Positions 20,974-30,408 of a stretch of 64,000 bases of DNA are shown here, piece after piece. The DNA is from CALCKU01 sp964607445. GTDB taxonomy: Bacteria; Pseudomonadota; Alphaproteobacteria; Caulobacterales; Maricaulaceae. Positions within the stretch are counted from its first letter, which is position 1. Each line of letters opens with the position of its first letter. The translations under genes were made by a program, and so were the position numbers. The stretch spans positions 83,736-147,735 of the forward strand of contig CAZSKN010000004.1 of the NCBI GenBank assembly GCA_964607445.1, given 5' to 3'. The notes beneath the pieces were generated by a model that saw only the letters and a list, made by a program, of their open reading frames with translations, was not told the origin of the DNA and did no database searches.

Positions 20974-21498
20974 ATGAACATGTCAAAAATTACCGTTGGT
21001 GAAAACCCACCCTTTGATATCAATGTCATCATCGAAGTTCCGCTTGGCGGCGAACCCATTAAATATGAAATGGATAAGGCCTCCGGCGCGATGTTTGTTG
21101 ATCGTTTTCTATACACCTCTATGCGCTACCCGTGTAATTATGGATTTATTCCCCATACGCTTTCCGATGACGGGGATCCAACGGACGTCTTGGTTGTAGG
21201 CAACCGGGCGCTCATGCCGGGCTCTGTTATTCGCGCGCGACCCGTCGGTGTGCTCATGATGGAAGACGAAGCCGGTATTGATGAAAAAATTGTTGCAGTT
21301 CCACATCAAAAATTGACACGTTATTACGATCAGATAAAAGACTACACAGATTTACCACAAGTGCTTCAAGACCGCATTCCCCATTTCTTTGCTCATTATA
21401 AAGATCTTGAAAAGGAAAAGTGGGTCAAAATCCTAGGATGGGATACGCTGGAAAAGGCGGGGCAACTCATCTTAGAGGGGATTAAAGCCGCCAAGTAA
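20974..21498 (+). CDS. ppa: Inorganic pyrophosphatase, family I
   Basis: A 174-residue soluble enzyme that hydrolyses pyrophosphate and so drives biosynthetic reactions. The active-site signature DGDPTDVLVV is intact, as are IEVPLGGEPIKYE and the YPCNYGFIPHT segment. GGAG lies upstream of the ATG. Next to rmuC on the same strand. Confidence 0.97.
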   Translation: MNMSKITVGENPPFDINVIIEVPLGGEPIKYEMDKASGAMFVDRFLYTSMRYPCNYGFIPHTLSDDGDPTDVLVVGNRALMPGSVIRARPVGVLMMEDEAGIDEKIVAVPHQKLTRYYDQIKDYTDLPQVLQDRIPHFFAHYKDLEKEKWVKILGWDTLEKAGQLILEGIKAAK

Positions 21499-21537
21499 AT
21501 CCATTCACAGATTTGCCACACATCGTGAATTGCTTTC

Positions 21538-22725
21538 ATGCGTGAATCATGGAACAAAACGGGAATGGATCCCGTTATCATATATTCTGGATTAAAGTTA
21601 AGCCTTATCGAAATTATTCTCGGGGCGGCCCTCATGATCTTGGGAGCCTTAATCACCTTAGTTTTCTCGCGACGCGGCAACCCCAAACTCGAATCCCACA
21701 TGGCGACTATGACCGAACAGCAGCTGGCCCTGCAAGGACGGTTGGCACAATTTGCCGAGGATAGCGCTCAACGCGACATTATGTTCCGCGATAGTCTCGA
21801 TACACGACTAGCCAATGTTACGGACCGGGTCGGAAAGTCTCTCATGGAAACCCAAGATCGTAATACTGAAAACCTTAAACATTTGCATGAACGATTGGCC
21901 TTAATTGACCGTGCGCAGAAAAATATTGAAACCTTATCCGGTGAAGTTTCGGGATTACAAAGCTTGCTATCAAACAAACAGGCGCGCGGCGCGTTTGGCG
22001 AAAAGCAAATGCAAGATTTAATCACAACCTATATGCCCCCGCATGCCTATAGTTTTCAAGCCACACTTTCCAATAATAAGCGTGTAGATGCGCTCATACA
22101 TTTACCCCAGAATCAAGGCGACGTGGCAATTGACAGCAAGTTTCCAATGGAAAGTTGGCGGCGTATGACAGAGGCTGAAAATACGCAGGATGAAGACACA
22201 GCCAAAAAGCTTTTTGCGCGCGATGTACTGACTCACATAAAGGATATTTCACAAAAATATCTTATTTTTGGTGAAACCCATGATATCGCATTGATGTTCC
22301 TGCCCTCAGAAGCCATTTATGCCGAGCTTCACGCTAATTTTCCCAAAGTTATTGAAAAAGGGTTTTCTCAGAAAGTCATGATCGTGTCACCAACGACTTT
22401 TATGGCCACCCTCCATACAATGCGAGCGGTTATGAAAGATGCCGCCATGCGTGAACAAGCCCATATCATCCAGAAAGAAGTCAGACTTATTTCCGAAGAC
22501 GTGCGACGCCTTGATGAACGTGTTGAAAAATTACACACGCATTTTTCACTCTCGGTAAAAGATATTGACAAAATCCGGACCTCGACCCAAAAAATTATTA
22601 CGCGGTCCGATAAAATTGAAAATCTCGACGTCGCTATACCCACGCCTGAGCCTATATCTAATATTGCCCCCCAAGCCAGCGAAAGCCACTCCGTTGATTT
22701 TGAATTGCGGGATCGCCGCGCATGA
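21538..22725 (+). CDS. rmuC: RmuC-family DNA recombination protein
   Basis: A 395-residue protein with one N-terminal membrane segment (about 18-40), a long coiled-coil (about 50-150) and the RmuC nuclease-like domain (about 155-340, KQARGAFGEKQMQDLI, VDALIHLPQNQGDVAIDSKFP). E. coli RmuC limits inversions at short repeats. Its stop overlaps the next start codon (ATGA). Confidence 0.92.
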   Translation: MRESWNKTGMDPVIIYSGLKLSLIEIILGAALMILGALITLVFSRRGNPKLESHMATMTEQQLALQGRLAQFAEDSAQRDIMFRDSLDTRLANVTDRVGKSLMETQDRNTENLKHLHERLALIDRAQKNIETLSGEVSGLQSLLSNKQARGAFGEKQMQDLITTYMPPHAYSFQATLSNNKRVDALIHLPQNQGDVAIDSKFPMESWRRMTEAENTQDEDTAKKLFARDVLTHIKDISQKYLIFGETHDIALMFLPSEAIYAELHANFPKVIEKGFSQKVMIVSPTTFMATLHTMRAVMKDAAMREQAHIIQKEVRLISEDVRRLDERVEKLHTHFSLSVKDIDKIRTSTQKIITRSDKIENLDVAIPTPEPISNIAPQASESHSVDFELRDRRA

Positions 22726-23060
22726 TACACTATGAAGGACGACTTTTTCGACCCTACGAAACCGGAGAAAATTCTGACACGAGTTCAGAAACCATCTTCA
22801 AATATCATCAAAAGGGCGACCTGCTGACAGGAACATATTCCGGTGGTTATGTCGATTTTGGTCAGTTAATCGGATTGGTAAATATGGCGGGTCGCATAGA
22901 TATGCGCTATCATCATATTAACACAGACGGGGATTTGATGACGGGGATTTGCCGTTCCATACCTGAAATTCTCGACAACGGAAAAATACGCCTGCACGAA
23001 AGCTGGCAATGGACAAGCGGTGATCGTTCTAAAGGAAAATCAATCCTAGAAGAGCTATAG
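22722..23060 (+). CDS. Conserved small protein, misnamed N-acetylglutamate synthase family
   Basis: A 112-residue beta-rich protein with TGENSDTSSETIFKYHQKGD, GQLIGLVNMAGRIDMRYHH and the ending LHESWQWTSGDRSKGKSILEE. The pattern matches a widespread family often labelled n-acetylglutamate synthase without support. It is translationally coupled to rmuC by a 4-bp overlap. Function unknown. Confidence 0.75.
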   Translation: MIHYEGRLFRPYETGENSDTSSETIFKYHQKGDLLTGTYSGGYVDFGQLIGLVNMAGRIDMRYHHINTDGDLMTGICRSIPEILDNGKIRLHESWQWTSGDRSKGKSILEEL

Positions 23061-23071
23061 ATTAAGCCCTT

Positions 23072-23470
23072 TTAACGCGCGAAAGGCCAAAGCATTGCCC
23101 CTTCTTTACGCAAACGCGAAATCGTCACAAGAGATATCACCAATGAGCAGACGGCAGACACAAACAAAAAATGTCCAATAGTCGGGACATTAATACCCAG
23201 CCATGGTGAAAGATGAAAACCAATGGCACCAATAAGCAAACCCAATCCAGCAAAAGCCCCGGTCAAACGTGTGCGGGGTATAAGCAAGAGTAGCGCCGTA
23301 CACAATTCGGCAATTCCGGTGAAGATGCGAACATAAGGTTCAAAAAAACTTAATCCAGACCGCCCGGCAATGGTTTCAAACACTATATTTTCGGCCCCGA
23401 ATTTCTGAACACCAAAAAATACAAAAACTAACGCAAGAATAAATGTTAATCCCAAAGTGAGTTTAGTCAT
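23072..23470 (-). CDS. DoxX-like membrane protein
   Basis: A 132-residue protein with four hydrophobic segments. VFFGVQKF, a YVRIFTGIAELCTALLLLIP segment and TRLTGAFAGLGLL fit the DoxX/DoxX-like family of small membrane proteins. ATG 23470 with AAGGA 8 bp upstream is chosen over a start at 23506 that would overlap recR. Downstream of recR on the same strand. Confidence 0.85.
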   Translation of the reverse strand: MTKLTLGLTFILALVFVFFGVQKFGAENIVFETIAGRSGLSFFEPYVRIFTGIAELCTALLLLIPRTRLTGAFAGLGLLIGAIGFHLSPWLGINVPTIGHFLFVSAVCSLVISLVTISRLRKEGAMLWPFAR

Positions 23471-23502
23471 CCTTAAAGTCCTTAAATAATTAATTTTAAA
23501 CC

Positions 23503-24108
23503 TCAAAAAGGCCGGCGGCTTTTCATAGCCGCCATTATAGTACCGTCATCAAGGTAATCAAGTTCACCCCCAACTGGTACGCCGTGGGCCAGTCTTGACA
23601 CCCGAACGCCGGCACTGACCAAATGGTCGGTAATATAATGTGCCGTGGTTTGACCATCAACAGTCGCATTCATCGCCAACACAACTTCATTTATCTCAGG
23701 GCTTTGGGCACGGGCGATCAAACTCGCTATATTTAAATCTTCAGGTCGAATACCGTCAATGGCTGACAAGGTTCCACCCAAAACATGATAAAGCCCCTTG
23801 AAGGCTCCGGCCCGTTCCATAGCCCATAAATCTCCGACATCTTGAACGACACATAAAACTGACAAATCTCGCCCCGGCGATTGACAAATATAGCACGGGT
23901 CGCGGCTATCGACATTGGCGCAAACCGAACAGGTTAAGATTTTATCTGCAGCTTCGGATAATGCATTGGCAAGCGGGCGCATAAGTCCTTCGCGTTTTTT
24001 GACAAGGTCGAGCGCGGCGCGGCGCGCAGAACGCGGACCCAGACCCGGTAATTTCGATAAGAGGTTGATCAGTCGTTCGATTTCGGGGCTTACATTTGCA
24101 CGGGCCAC
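23503..24108 (-). CDS. recR: Recombination mediator protein RecR
   Basis: A 201-residue DNA-clamp protein of the RecFOR pathway. A helix-hairpin-helix region (LSKLPGLGPRSARRAALDL), a four-Cys zinc motif (CSVCANVDSRDPCYIC) and a Toprim domain (LCVVQDVGDLWAMERAG) are intact. It starts at GTG with AAGGAACC upstream. In related bacteria it follows dnaX-ybaB directly; here about 3.1 kb (ggt, soxR, VOC gene) separate them. Confidence 0.97.
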   Translation of the reverse strand: MARANVSPEIERLINLLSKLPGLGPRSARRAALDLVKKREGLMRPLANALSEAADKILTCSVCANVDSRDPCYICQSPGRDLSVLCVVQDVGDLWAMERAGAFKGLYHVLGGTLSAIDGIRPEDLNIASLIARAQSPEINEVVLAMNATVDGQTTAHYITDHLVSAGVRVSRLAHGVPVGGELDYLDDGTIMAAMKSRRPF

Positions 24109-24321
24109 AATGGTTCCTTTTGATTCGGCCCTACCCTAATCAAATTCTTGACTGGCTTTAAGCCATTTGTCGATCAAACGTCATTAGCTTGGACACTCTG
24201 CATCCAAAATTTCCTATACGCCCAATAATCTCATAGATACGATATATTAGCCATATACACATACGGGATGCGCCAATTAAAAATCTCAAAACAATATTAC
24301 GGCAAGGCACAATCATTATAT

Positions 24322-26187
24322 TTATGGCACAGCAATAGCCGCGGCCTTGGGTTCTCTCGTATCCGCTGCACCTTGAAAGAGAGGCGAGGACGGCGCGGCG
24401 TCTTTACCGACTGAATTCACCCGTCCCAATGTCGTATGGGCAATATCCCCTGTCTCATTTTTCGGAAACGTGTGACCCAGCCGGCTTAACCCCGCTAATG
24501 TATCCGGAGACAAGCCGGGTTCGACAAGCACAATTTCAGGTCGCCATTGATGGTGAATACGCGGTAGATTGGTCGCTTGAGCCAAGTTCATATCCCATTC
24601 AATCACATTCAGCACGACTTGGAGGACAGAAGTGATAATGGTACTGCCCCCCGGGCTCCCCGTAACCAAAACCGGAACGCCGTCTTTCTTAACGATTACA
24701 GGCGACATTGAAGATAAGGGGCGTTTAGCTGGCTCTATCATATTGGCAACCCCGCCAATCAAACCATAGCCATTTGGCGATCCGGGTTTAGCGGAAAAAT
24801 CATCCATTTCATTATTGAGCAAAAAACCGGCCCCATCTACACTCAGACCGCTGCCATAAGAAAAATTCAGCGTATAAGTGACGGCCACCGCATTACCGTC
24901 TTTATCTATGACGGAGTAATGGGTCGTTGAAGGCCCGTCTTCGATCAGTTCGGTGCCCGGTAATATATCTGACGACAAGCTAGCTTTATCCAAGGTTATT
25001 GTACGCCGTAATCGATCCCCGTAAGACGGGTCGATCAGAGCCGCCTGGGGAACGTCGAAGAAATCAGGATCTCCGAGATATTTCGAACGATCCGCAAAAG
25101 CTCTGCGCATGGCTTCAATTAACTTATGTAAATAAGCAGCACTATTATGACCGTCCGCCTGTAAATCAAAGCCTGATAAAATATTGAGCATTTGAATGAT
25201 ATGAATCCCCCCCGATGACGGCGGCGGCATAGAGTGCAGACGATATCCTTTATAAGTTCCCGTAACAGCTTTTCGGGTCACTGTTTTATAAGCGGCGAGA
25301 TCCTCATGTGTAATGATACCATTGCCCGTGGCCATTTCGGCTACAATCAAATCTGCGGTTTTGCCACGATAAAATCCATCGCTCCCCTTGTTCATAATTC
25401 GACGCAGGCTGGCCGCTAAATCATCTTGATACAAAATTTCACCCGCTTTGAGCCCGCGCCCATGGGCCAGAAAATAAGCCTGCGAAGAGGGATCAGATGA
25501 CAAGGCTTCACGATGCTCCTCCAATGATCGTTCCAGACTGTAAGAAACAGTTACGCCGCGCGTCGCCAACTTAATAGCCGGCCCTATAACTTGCCTACGG
25601 GTCATAGTTCCGTAAGTCTCCAAGGCCTCCAACAATCCCATGACAGTCCCAGGAACACCAGCAGATAAATGACTATATTGAGCGCGACGATTATCAACGC
25701 CTCCCCGATCGTCTAAATACATATCACGATGGGCCTGCGCAGGCGCCATTTCCCGAAAATCTATAGCGATCACATCATCTGGAACATCGTCAGGGGTCTT
25801 GTCGGCATTTTCCACCGCCAAACCGTTTTTGCGTGCCAAAGAGACCAACATAAACCCGCCACCCCCTAAGTTTCCAGCCTGAGGGTGCGACACGGCCAGT
25901 GCAAATCCCGTGGCGACGGCCGCGTCCACGGCATTGCCGCCGCGCGCAAGAATATCGGCTCCGATCTGCGCGGCGATTTCATCTTCTGCTGAGACCATTC
26001 CGTTTTCGCCTATTACCGGATGAAACCGGCTGTCATAATTCAATAAGGACCGTATCGATACGGATGAAGATTTAGGCGCTTCGGGCGCTTCATATGCGAG
26101 CGCCTTTTGACCCAAGATTATTATTGTTATTACAAATAGGCATATCAAGATGTGGACCAGACGTAAGTTCATTTTAGATATTATCAT
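24322..26187 (-). CDS. ggt: Gamma-glutamyltransferase
   Basis: A 621-residue periplasmic enzyme that transfers or hydrolyses the gamma-glutamyl group of glutathione. It has a signal peptide (hydrophobic segment about 10-30, ending QKALA). The autoproteolysis site with the catalytic Thr is in GPSTTHYSVIDKDGNAVAV, and the substrate-binding PLSSMSPVIVKKDG and LVTGSPGGSTIITSV are intact. ATG 26187 has AAGGA 9 bp upstream. It overlaps the soxR stop by 14 bp, so the two are co-transcribed. A SoxR-linked ggt suggests glutathione recycling as part of a redox response (inference). Confidence 0.95.
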   Translation of the reverse strand: MIISKMNLRLVHILICLFVITIIILGQKALAYEAPEAPKSSSVSIRSLLNYDSRFHPVIGENGMVSAEDEIAAQIGADILARGGNAVDAAVATGFALAVSHPQAGNLGGGGFMLVSLARKNGLAVENADKTPDDVPDDVIAIDFREMAPAQAHRDMYLDDRGGVDNRRAQYSHLSAGVPGTVMGLLEALETYGTMTRRQVIGPAIKLATRGVTVSYSLERSLEEHREALSSDPSSQAYFLAHGRGLKAGEILYQDDLAASLRRIMNKGSDGFYRGKTADLIVAEMATGNGIITHEDLAAYKTVTRKAVTGTYKGYRLHSMPPPSSGGIHIIQMLNILSGFDLQADGHNSAAYLHKLIEAMRRAFADRSKYLGDPDFFDVPQAALIDPSYGDRLRRTITLDKASLSSDILPGTELIEDGPSTTHYSVIDKDGNAVAVTYTLNFSYGSGLSVDGAGFLLNNEMDDFSAKPGSPNGYGLIGGVANMIEPAKRPLSSMSPVIVKKDGVPVLVTGSPGGSTIITSVLQVVLNVIEWDMNLAQATNLPRIHHQWRPEIVLVEPGLSPDTLAGLSRLGHTFPKNETGDIAHTTLGRVNSVGKDAAPSSPLFQGAADTREPKAAAIAVP

Positions 26188-26650
26188 CAACCTCGTTCCT
26201 TTTAGAAGAATTTCCCATTAAGAACCGCGGCCCTGGACCGCATTTTTGGGCTTCGTCACCTGGATTGTAAAGTGCGCAATGCCTGAGTGATAAACATCCA
26301 CAACCGATACATCCAGCCAGCTTTTCACGCAGGGTTGTCAACCTATTTATACGCGCCTCTATATGGGCGTTAAAATTGCGACTCATTTTTTCCCAATCTG
26401 ATTTCGTCGGCGTGCGCCCTTGAGGTAAGCTGTTTAACTGCGCCCTGATTTCGGCCAGAGAAAATCCCAAATTTTGCGCAATAATCACAAAGGATATCCG
26501 ACGAATATCAGATGCAGTAAAAATACGTTGCCCTCCCGAATTCCGGCGCGCATGCACAAGACCTTCGGATTCGTAATGTCGAATGGCAGAAACAGACACG
26601 CCTGTACGCGCCGCAACTTTACCAATTAATAAGCCTTTCTGTATCGTCAT
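26174..26650 (-). CDS. soxR: Redox-sensing regulator SoxR
   Basis: A 158-residue MerR-family sensor. The N-terminal winged HTH (LLIGKVAARTGVSVSAIRHYE) is followed by a dimerisation helix and the [2Fe-2S] motif CIGCGCLSLRHC (C-x2-C-x-C-x5-C), which marks SoxR rather than other MerR proteins. ATG 26650 is chosen; a TTG at 26713 would place the sox box within the coding region. It faces a perfect sox box and the divergent VOC gene. ggt is the next gene downstream. Confidence 0.96.
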   Translation of the reverse strand: MTIQKGLLIGKVAARTGVSVSAIRHYESEGLVHARRNSGGQRIFTASDIRRISFVIIAQNLGFSLAEIRAQLNSLPQGRTPTKSDWEKMSRNFNAHIEARINRLTTLREKLAGCIGCGCLSLRHCALYNPGDEAQKCGPGPRFLMGNSSKRNEVDDNI

Positions 26651-26670
26651 AATAAATTCCAAAAAACCTC

Positions 26671-26701
26671 TTGACCTCAAGTTAACTTGAGGTCGTAAGC
26701 T
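26671..26701 (+). promoter_or_regulatory. SoxR-controlled promoter with perfect sox box
   Basis: A 22-bp perfect palindrome (26673-26694, core CCTCAAGTTAACTTGAGG) matches the E. coli soxS box as I know it. It lies between a -35 TTGACC (26671-26676) and a -10-like TAAGCT (26696-26701) with a 19-bp spacer, the overlong spacing typical of MerR-family activation by DNA distortion. The promoter points to the VOC gene; soxR-ggt is transcribed the other way from the same region. Confidence 0.93.
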
Positions 26702-26734
26702 GTCAACTGTCAAGATTAATTAAGGGAGTTTTTT

Positions 26735-27193
26735 ATGGGATATACCGCGCTTGAACACATAAACATCACAGTTTCAGATGCCCGAAAGACAACGCATCAA
26801 CTCTGTCAAATTTTCGGTTGGACGCAGAGATGGTCAGGGCCAGCTATCCGGGGCGGGTTTAGTTATCACATTGGCAATAAAGATTTTTATCTATCCGTTT
26901 ATCAAACGCCGGATACAGCCCCAGCCTCTTCTCACCCTCATCTAGCGCTTAAAGGACTAAACCATATCGGCATAGTGGTTGACAGTTTAGACATAATAGA
27001 AGCCCGCGTGAAAGCGGCCGGGTTTACACCAGAAAACCACGCGGACTATGCGCCAGGTAAGCGGTTTTATTTCATCGATCATGACGGTATAGAATTTGAA
27101 GTCGTTAGTTATGCAACTGATAAAAGTAATTTTCGACGTAAATGGTGGTCATATATGGTAGAGATATCTTTAGCTGTGATCGCACGCAAATAA
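26735..27193 (+). CDS. VOC-family (glyoxalase-like) protein, SoxR target
   Basis: A 152-residue vicinal-oxygen-chelate protein with two beta-alpha-beta-beta-beta halves (ALEHINITVSD and LKGLNHIGIVVDSLD). Metal-ligand candidates are His in EHINI and HIGIV and Glu in GIEFEVVSY. VOC proteins include glyoxalases, dioxygenases and antibiotic-binding proteins. It has a good AAGGGAG site and sits directly behind the sox-box promoter, so a role in detoxifying redox-active compounds is likely (inference). Confidence 0.85.
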   Translation: MGYTALEHINITVSDARKTTHQLCQIFGWTQRWSGPAIRGGFSYHIGNKDFYLSVYQTPDTAPASSHPHLALKGLNHIGIVVDSLDIIEARVKAAGFTPENHADYAPGKRFYFIDHDGIEFEVVSYATDKSNFRRKWWSYMVEISLAVIARK

Positions 27194-27208
27194 ACCGTAA
27201 TCATAAAA

Positions 27209-27532
27209 TTAAAACGGCAAATTTAAGCCCGGCGGCATAGGAATATCCCCCATGGCCGATTTCATAGTCTCTGCCTGCTTTTCATCCAATTTAACTTTGG
27301 CATCCTGATAAGCTGCGACAATCAGGTCTTCAACGATTTCAACATCTTCTCCACTGAGTAAACTTGGGTCTATCTTTACGGATTTCATATTACCACCGCC
27401 AGCCAGAATAACGGTTACAAGACCTCCCCCTGAGCGACCTTCCGAGACGAGATCGGCGACCTCAGCCTGTGCCGCTTCCATTTTAGCCTGCATTTGCTTG
27501 GCCTGTTTCATTAAGCCCATGAGATCTTTCAT
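27209..27532 (-). CDS. ybaB: YbaB/EbfC nucleoid-associated protein
   Basis: A 107-residue dimeric DNA-binding protein (LMGLMKQAKQMQAKMEAAQ, VTVILAGGGNMKSVKIDPSL). Its ATG overlaps the dnaX stop by one base (TAATG), indicating translational coupling. Usually recR follows; here it does not. Confidence 0.95.
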   Translation of the reverse strand: MKDLMGLMKQAKQMQAKMEAAQAEVADLVSEGRSGGGLVTVILAGGGNMKSVKIDPSLLSGEDVEIVEDLIVAAYQDAKVKLDEKQAETMKSAMGDIPMPPGLNLPF

Positions 27533-29454
27533 TATGTATCCTCATCTTCTGATGCGAGTGACGATCCAAAATCAGCCGAGATAATATTGCTGGCTCCCGC
27601 ATGAGTATCTGACATGGGGGCTGACTGTAAAATGTCAATAAGTTTAGCTCCGGCGAGTAAAGGGTGGGAAAAGGCCGGATGGGCTTTGTCTTTTGCCTCT
27701 TGTTCCGATTTTTCACGAGCCGCGCGTTCATTTAGGGTTTCGCCTCCGCCTGACGTTTCCGGCGAAACAATCCATAATTCTCCAGTCAATTCTTTAAGAC
27801 CTGAAACGATTTTACCTGTAAGAGATACTGGCGCACCCTCGACAGGTTCGAATGTCACCGCACCGGGTTTAAACCGAATAGGTCTGACATAACGCCGAAG
27901 ATCGGACGCCAGTTGAATTTGGCTTTTAGGTAAGGCGGCCACAAATTCCTCGAAAGAATTCAAAACAAGTCTATGCACGGGTGTCGCCACCCTATCCGGT
28001 ATTGATGTCACCTCGTGTTCAACACCCAAGAGTGTTTGATCTGCGTGTATAAAGCCTGGTGAGGAATAATCATCTGGGGTCATTTTAGCCGAAACGCTAG
28101 CATGCTTTGAGGCGAAGCTCGATTGACTGCTTAGCGGCGTATGAGCGGCATCAGATGTTACAGGTTCTAAAGACGATTTAAGTTTTTGAGTGCTTGACGC
28201 CGCAGATTGCGGTGAAATCTGCGGCGCGCTAAAATTTCCAGCCCCGCCTTCATGTGGGCTGCCCCCAGCTGCGTCCTGTGTTCTGATTTCAGATATCAGC
28301 TTTGCCACGAGTTCTGGTGGAGGCATCGCTCCGGCTACCGCTATCTTAAGCAATGCCATTTCCGCGGCGGCAAGCGGTACAGGTGCAAGGCGCACGTCAT
28401 TATATGCCTTTAAAAGCATTTGCCAGATACGGGTTAATTCACCCAATGTCAGCTTTGCAGCCAAGGCTTGAACACGTATTATCTGGTCAGGCGCCAAGTC
28501 CAATATACCGTCATCACCAAGTGTTTGCGCCCGGCTCACCGTGTGACAAATATCTAGCAAATCGCGCATAATGATCGCCGGGTCAGCGCCATCATCATAT
28601 TGCGAGCGAATATCATGCAAGGCGGCGCCAGCGTCACCCGTTGCTGCCTTTTCAAACAAATCCAATACGCGCACGCGATCAGCCAGACCCAACATATTGC
28701 GGACTTGTTCACCAGAAACCTCAGTGCCATCTAAGCCAGACTGCACAATAGCTTGATCAAGCAATGACAGGCTGTCACGCACAGAGCCTTCAGCCGCACG
28801 CGCGATCAGGGCCAACCCGTCATCCGAGACCTTCACATTTTCTTTTCCGCAAATAGCCTTTAAATGCAATTGCAAATCGCGCGCCTCAACACGGCGCAGG
28901 TCAAACCTTTGGCAGCGTGACAAAACCGTAATAGGCACTTTACGTATTTCTGTCGTTGCAAAAATAAATTTTGCATGATCCGGAGGTTCTTCTAAGGTTT
29001 TAAGCAAGGCATTAAATGCACCTGTCGATAACATATGCACTTCATCAATTATATAAACCTTGTAGCGTGCCTCAACAGGCGCATACCTCACACCGTCAAG
29101 CATTTCGCGCATATTATCGACGCCTGTCCGCGACGCAGCGTCCATTTCCAAGACATCCATATGCGACGATGCCATTATGCGTTCGCAATGCACGCCAGGA
29201 CTACCCAGCGCAACAGACGGCGTATCAATCTCCTTGATTTGATAATTTAAAGCCCGTGCTAAAAGCCGTGCCGTGGTTGTCTTACCTATGCCCCGCACCC
29301 CCGTCAGCATGAAGGCATGCGCCACGCGGCCCGCACGAAACGCATTGGTTAAGGTCGTCACCATGGCTTCTTGACCTATCATATCTTCAAAGGTGCTCGG
29401 CCGGTATTTCCGTGCCAAGACCTGATAATGGTCGGTTGTCGAAGACTCATCCAT
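27532..29454 (-). CDS. dnaX: DNA polymerase III subunit gamma/tau
   Basis: A 640-residue clamp-loader ATPase. The AAA+ module spans about 1-230 with Walker A GVRGIGKTTTAR, Walker B DEVHML and sensor region FATTEIRKVPITVLSRCQRF. Domain III and a Pro/Ser-rich linker (about 400-490) precede a C-terminal tau-type domain. The usual four-Cys zinc module is reduced to a single GVHCERI, which I regard as normal for this class. No slippery heptamer for a short gamma form was identified. Confidence 0.96.
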   Translation of the reverse strand: MDESSTTDHYQVLARKYRPSTFEDMIGQEAMVTTLTNAFRAGRVAHAFMLTGVRGIGKTTTARLLARALNYQIKEIDTPSVALGSPGVHCERIMASSHMDVLEMDAASRTGVDNMREMLDGVRYAPVEARYKVYIIDEVHMLSTGAFNALLKTLEEPPDHAKFIFATTEIRKVPITVLSRCQRFDLRRVEARDLQLHLKAICGKENVKVSDDGLALIARAAEGSVRDSLSLLDQAIVQSGLDGTEVSGEQVRNMLGLADRVRVLDLFEKAATGDAGAALHDIRSQYDDGADPAIIMRDLLDICHTVSRAQTLGDDGILDLAPDQIIRVQALAAKLTLGELTRIWQMLLKAYNDVRLAPVPLAAAEMALLKIAVAGAMPPPELVAKLISEIRTQDAAGGSPHEGGAGNFSAPQISPQSAASSTQKLKSSLEPVTSDAAHTPLSSQSSFASKHASVSAKMTPDDYSSPGFIHADQTLLGVEHEVTSIPDRVATPVHRLVLNSFEEFVAALPKSQIQLASDLRRYVRPIRFKPGAVTFEPVEGAPVSLTGKIVSGLKELTGELWIVSPETSGGGETLNERAAREKSEQEAKDKAHPAFSHPLLAGAKLIDILQSAPMSDTHAGASNIISADFGSSLASEDEDT

Positions 29455-29564
29455 GGACTGTGTATAAAGAGCGCGACGAACCTATGAAAGTACCCAGATG
29501 AAAGAAATAGTGGAAAGAAAAGAAAGAATAATGGCTCGCGTGATCTGCCGTATAATTTTTCCGT

Positions 29565-30317
29565 CTAGACCTGCCCCTTGTCTGTCCCCATGACCCGATC
29601 CCAAAACCTGAAGTAAAGCCCGTAATTTCCAGAAAACTTCGTGTGGTGTAAATTATGATGCGCTGCGGTAATCATAATCTTCCCGAACCGCCCTTTGACC
29701 CAAGTTTCCGGATAGATTTCCCATCCCGCATGATTAAAGACAGCATTGATCGTCATGAGCATCAGCAAGACTAAAGCTGCACCAACATGTAACGGTATAA
29801 ACAAGGCCAAAACAGGCAATAGCCACGCCGAAATAAGCGCCTCTAACGGATCAAAAGAGAAACTCGCCCATGGCGTGGGCTGGACAGATTTATGATGGCC
29901 GGCATGCGTAAGCCCAAACAAAGACTTGTGGTGCATAATACGATGAGTCCAGTAAAAATATGTATCTTGAATACATAAAAACATCAAGCTGCTAAACAGA
30001 AGATACGCCCATTCCAACCCGCCCGTCACGGCGCCATCGTAAAGGGCTGTGCCGCCGGCTTTCCACATTTCGACAACAATCGCGGCCGGAGCAGCATAAA
30101 TGAAGGCCGATAATGTCGAGAGCCATATTTCGTGGAGAATAGTTTTCCGCGTAGGTTCCCGGCGCGACAGACGACGCGCATTCACCTTTTCGGCTGGGCG
30201 CTGCCATAATGCCCAATGAATAGGCCAGACAATTAAAAAATATCGAGAAATTATAATCGCGACAAAGGCGAGATATGTCACCGCTGTTTGCGCTAATGGA
30301 ATGGGCCAACCTTGCAT
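29565..30317 (-). CDS. Sterol desaturase/fatty acid hydroxylase family protein
   Basis: A 250-residue membrane di-iron protein with four or five hydrophobic segments. Histidine boxes WTHRIMHH, THAGHH and HHNLHH fit the sterol desaturase superfamily, which also covers fatty acid and carotenoid hydroxylases. The ending FRFWDRVMGTDKG is typical. Substrate unknown. Downstream of the RTX gene on the same strand, 91 bp away. Confidence 0.9.
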   Translation of the reverse strand: MQGWPIPLAQTAVTYLAFVAIIISRYFLIVWPIHWALWQRPAEKVNARRLSRREPTRKTILHEIWLSTLSAFIYAAPAAIVVEMWKAGGTALYDGAVTGGLEWAYLLFSSLMFLCIQDTYFYWTHRIMHHKSLFGLTHAGHHKSVQPTPWASFSFDPLEALISAWLLPVLALFIPLHVGAALVLLMLMTINAVFNHAGWEIYPETWVKGRFGKIMITAAHHNLHHTKFSGNYGLYFRFWDRVMGTDKGQV

Positions 30318-30408
30318 AGTTGTAGATGACCAAATTCTGCGTCCAAGGCCAAGCTTTTTATTGCCGGCAAGCTATTCATTTTCGTCGCAGACCCTCAAAA
30401 TCGATACA

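Noticed and set aside
27532..29454. Loss of the DnaX zinc-finger cysteines as a novelty
   Set aside because: The reduced form with a single Cys is what I know from other alphaproteobacterial DnaX proteins.
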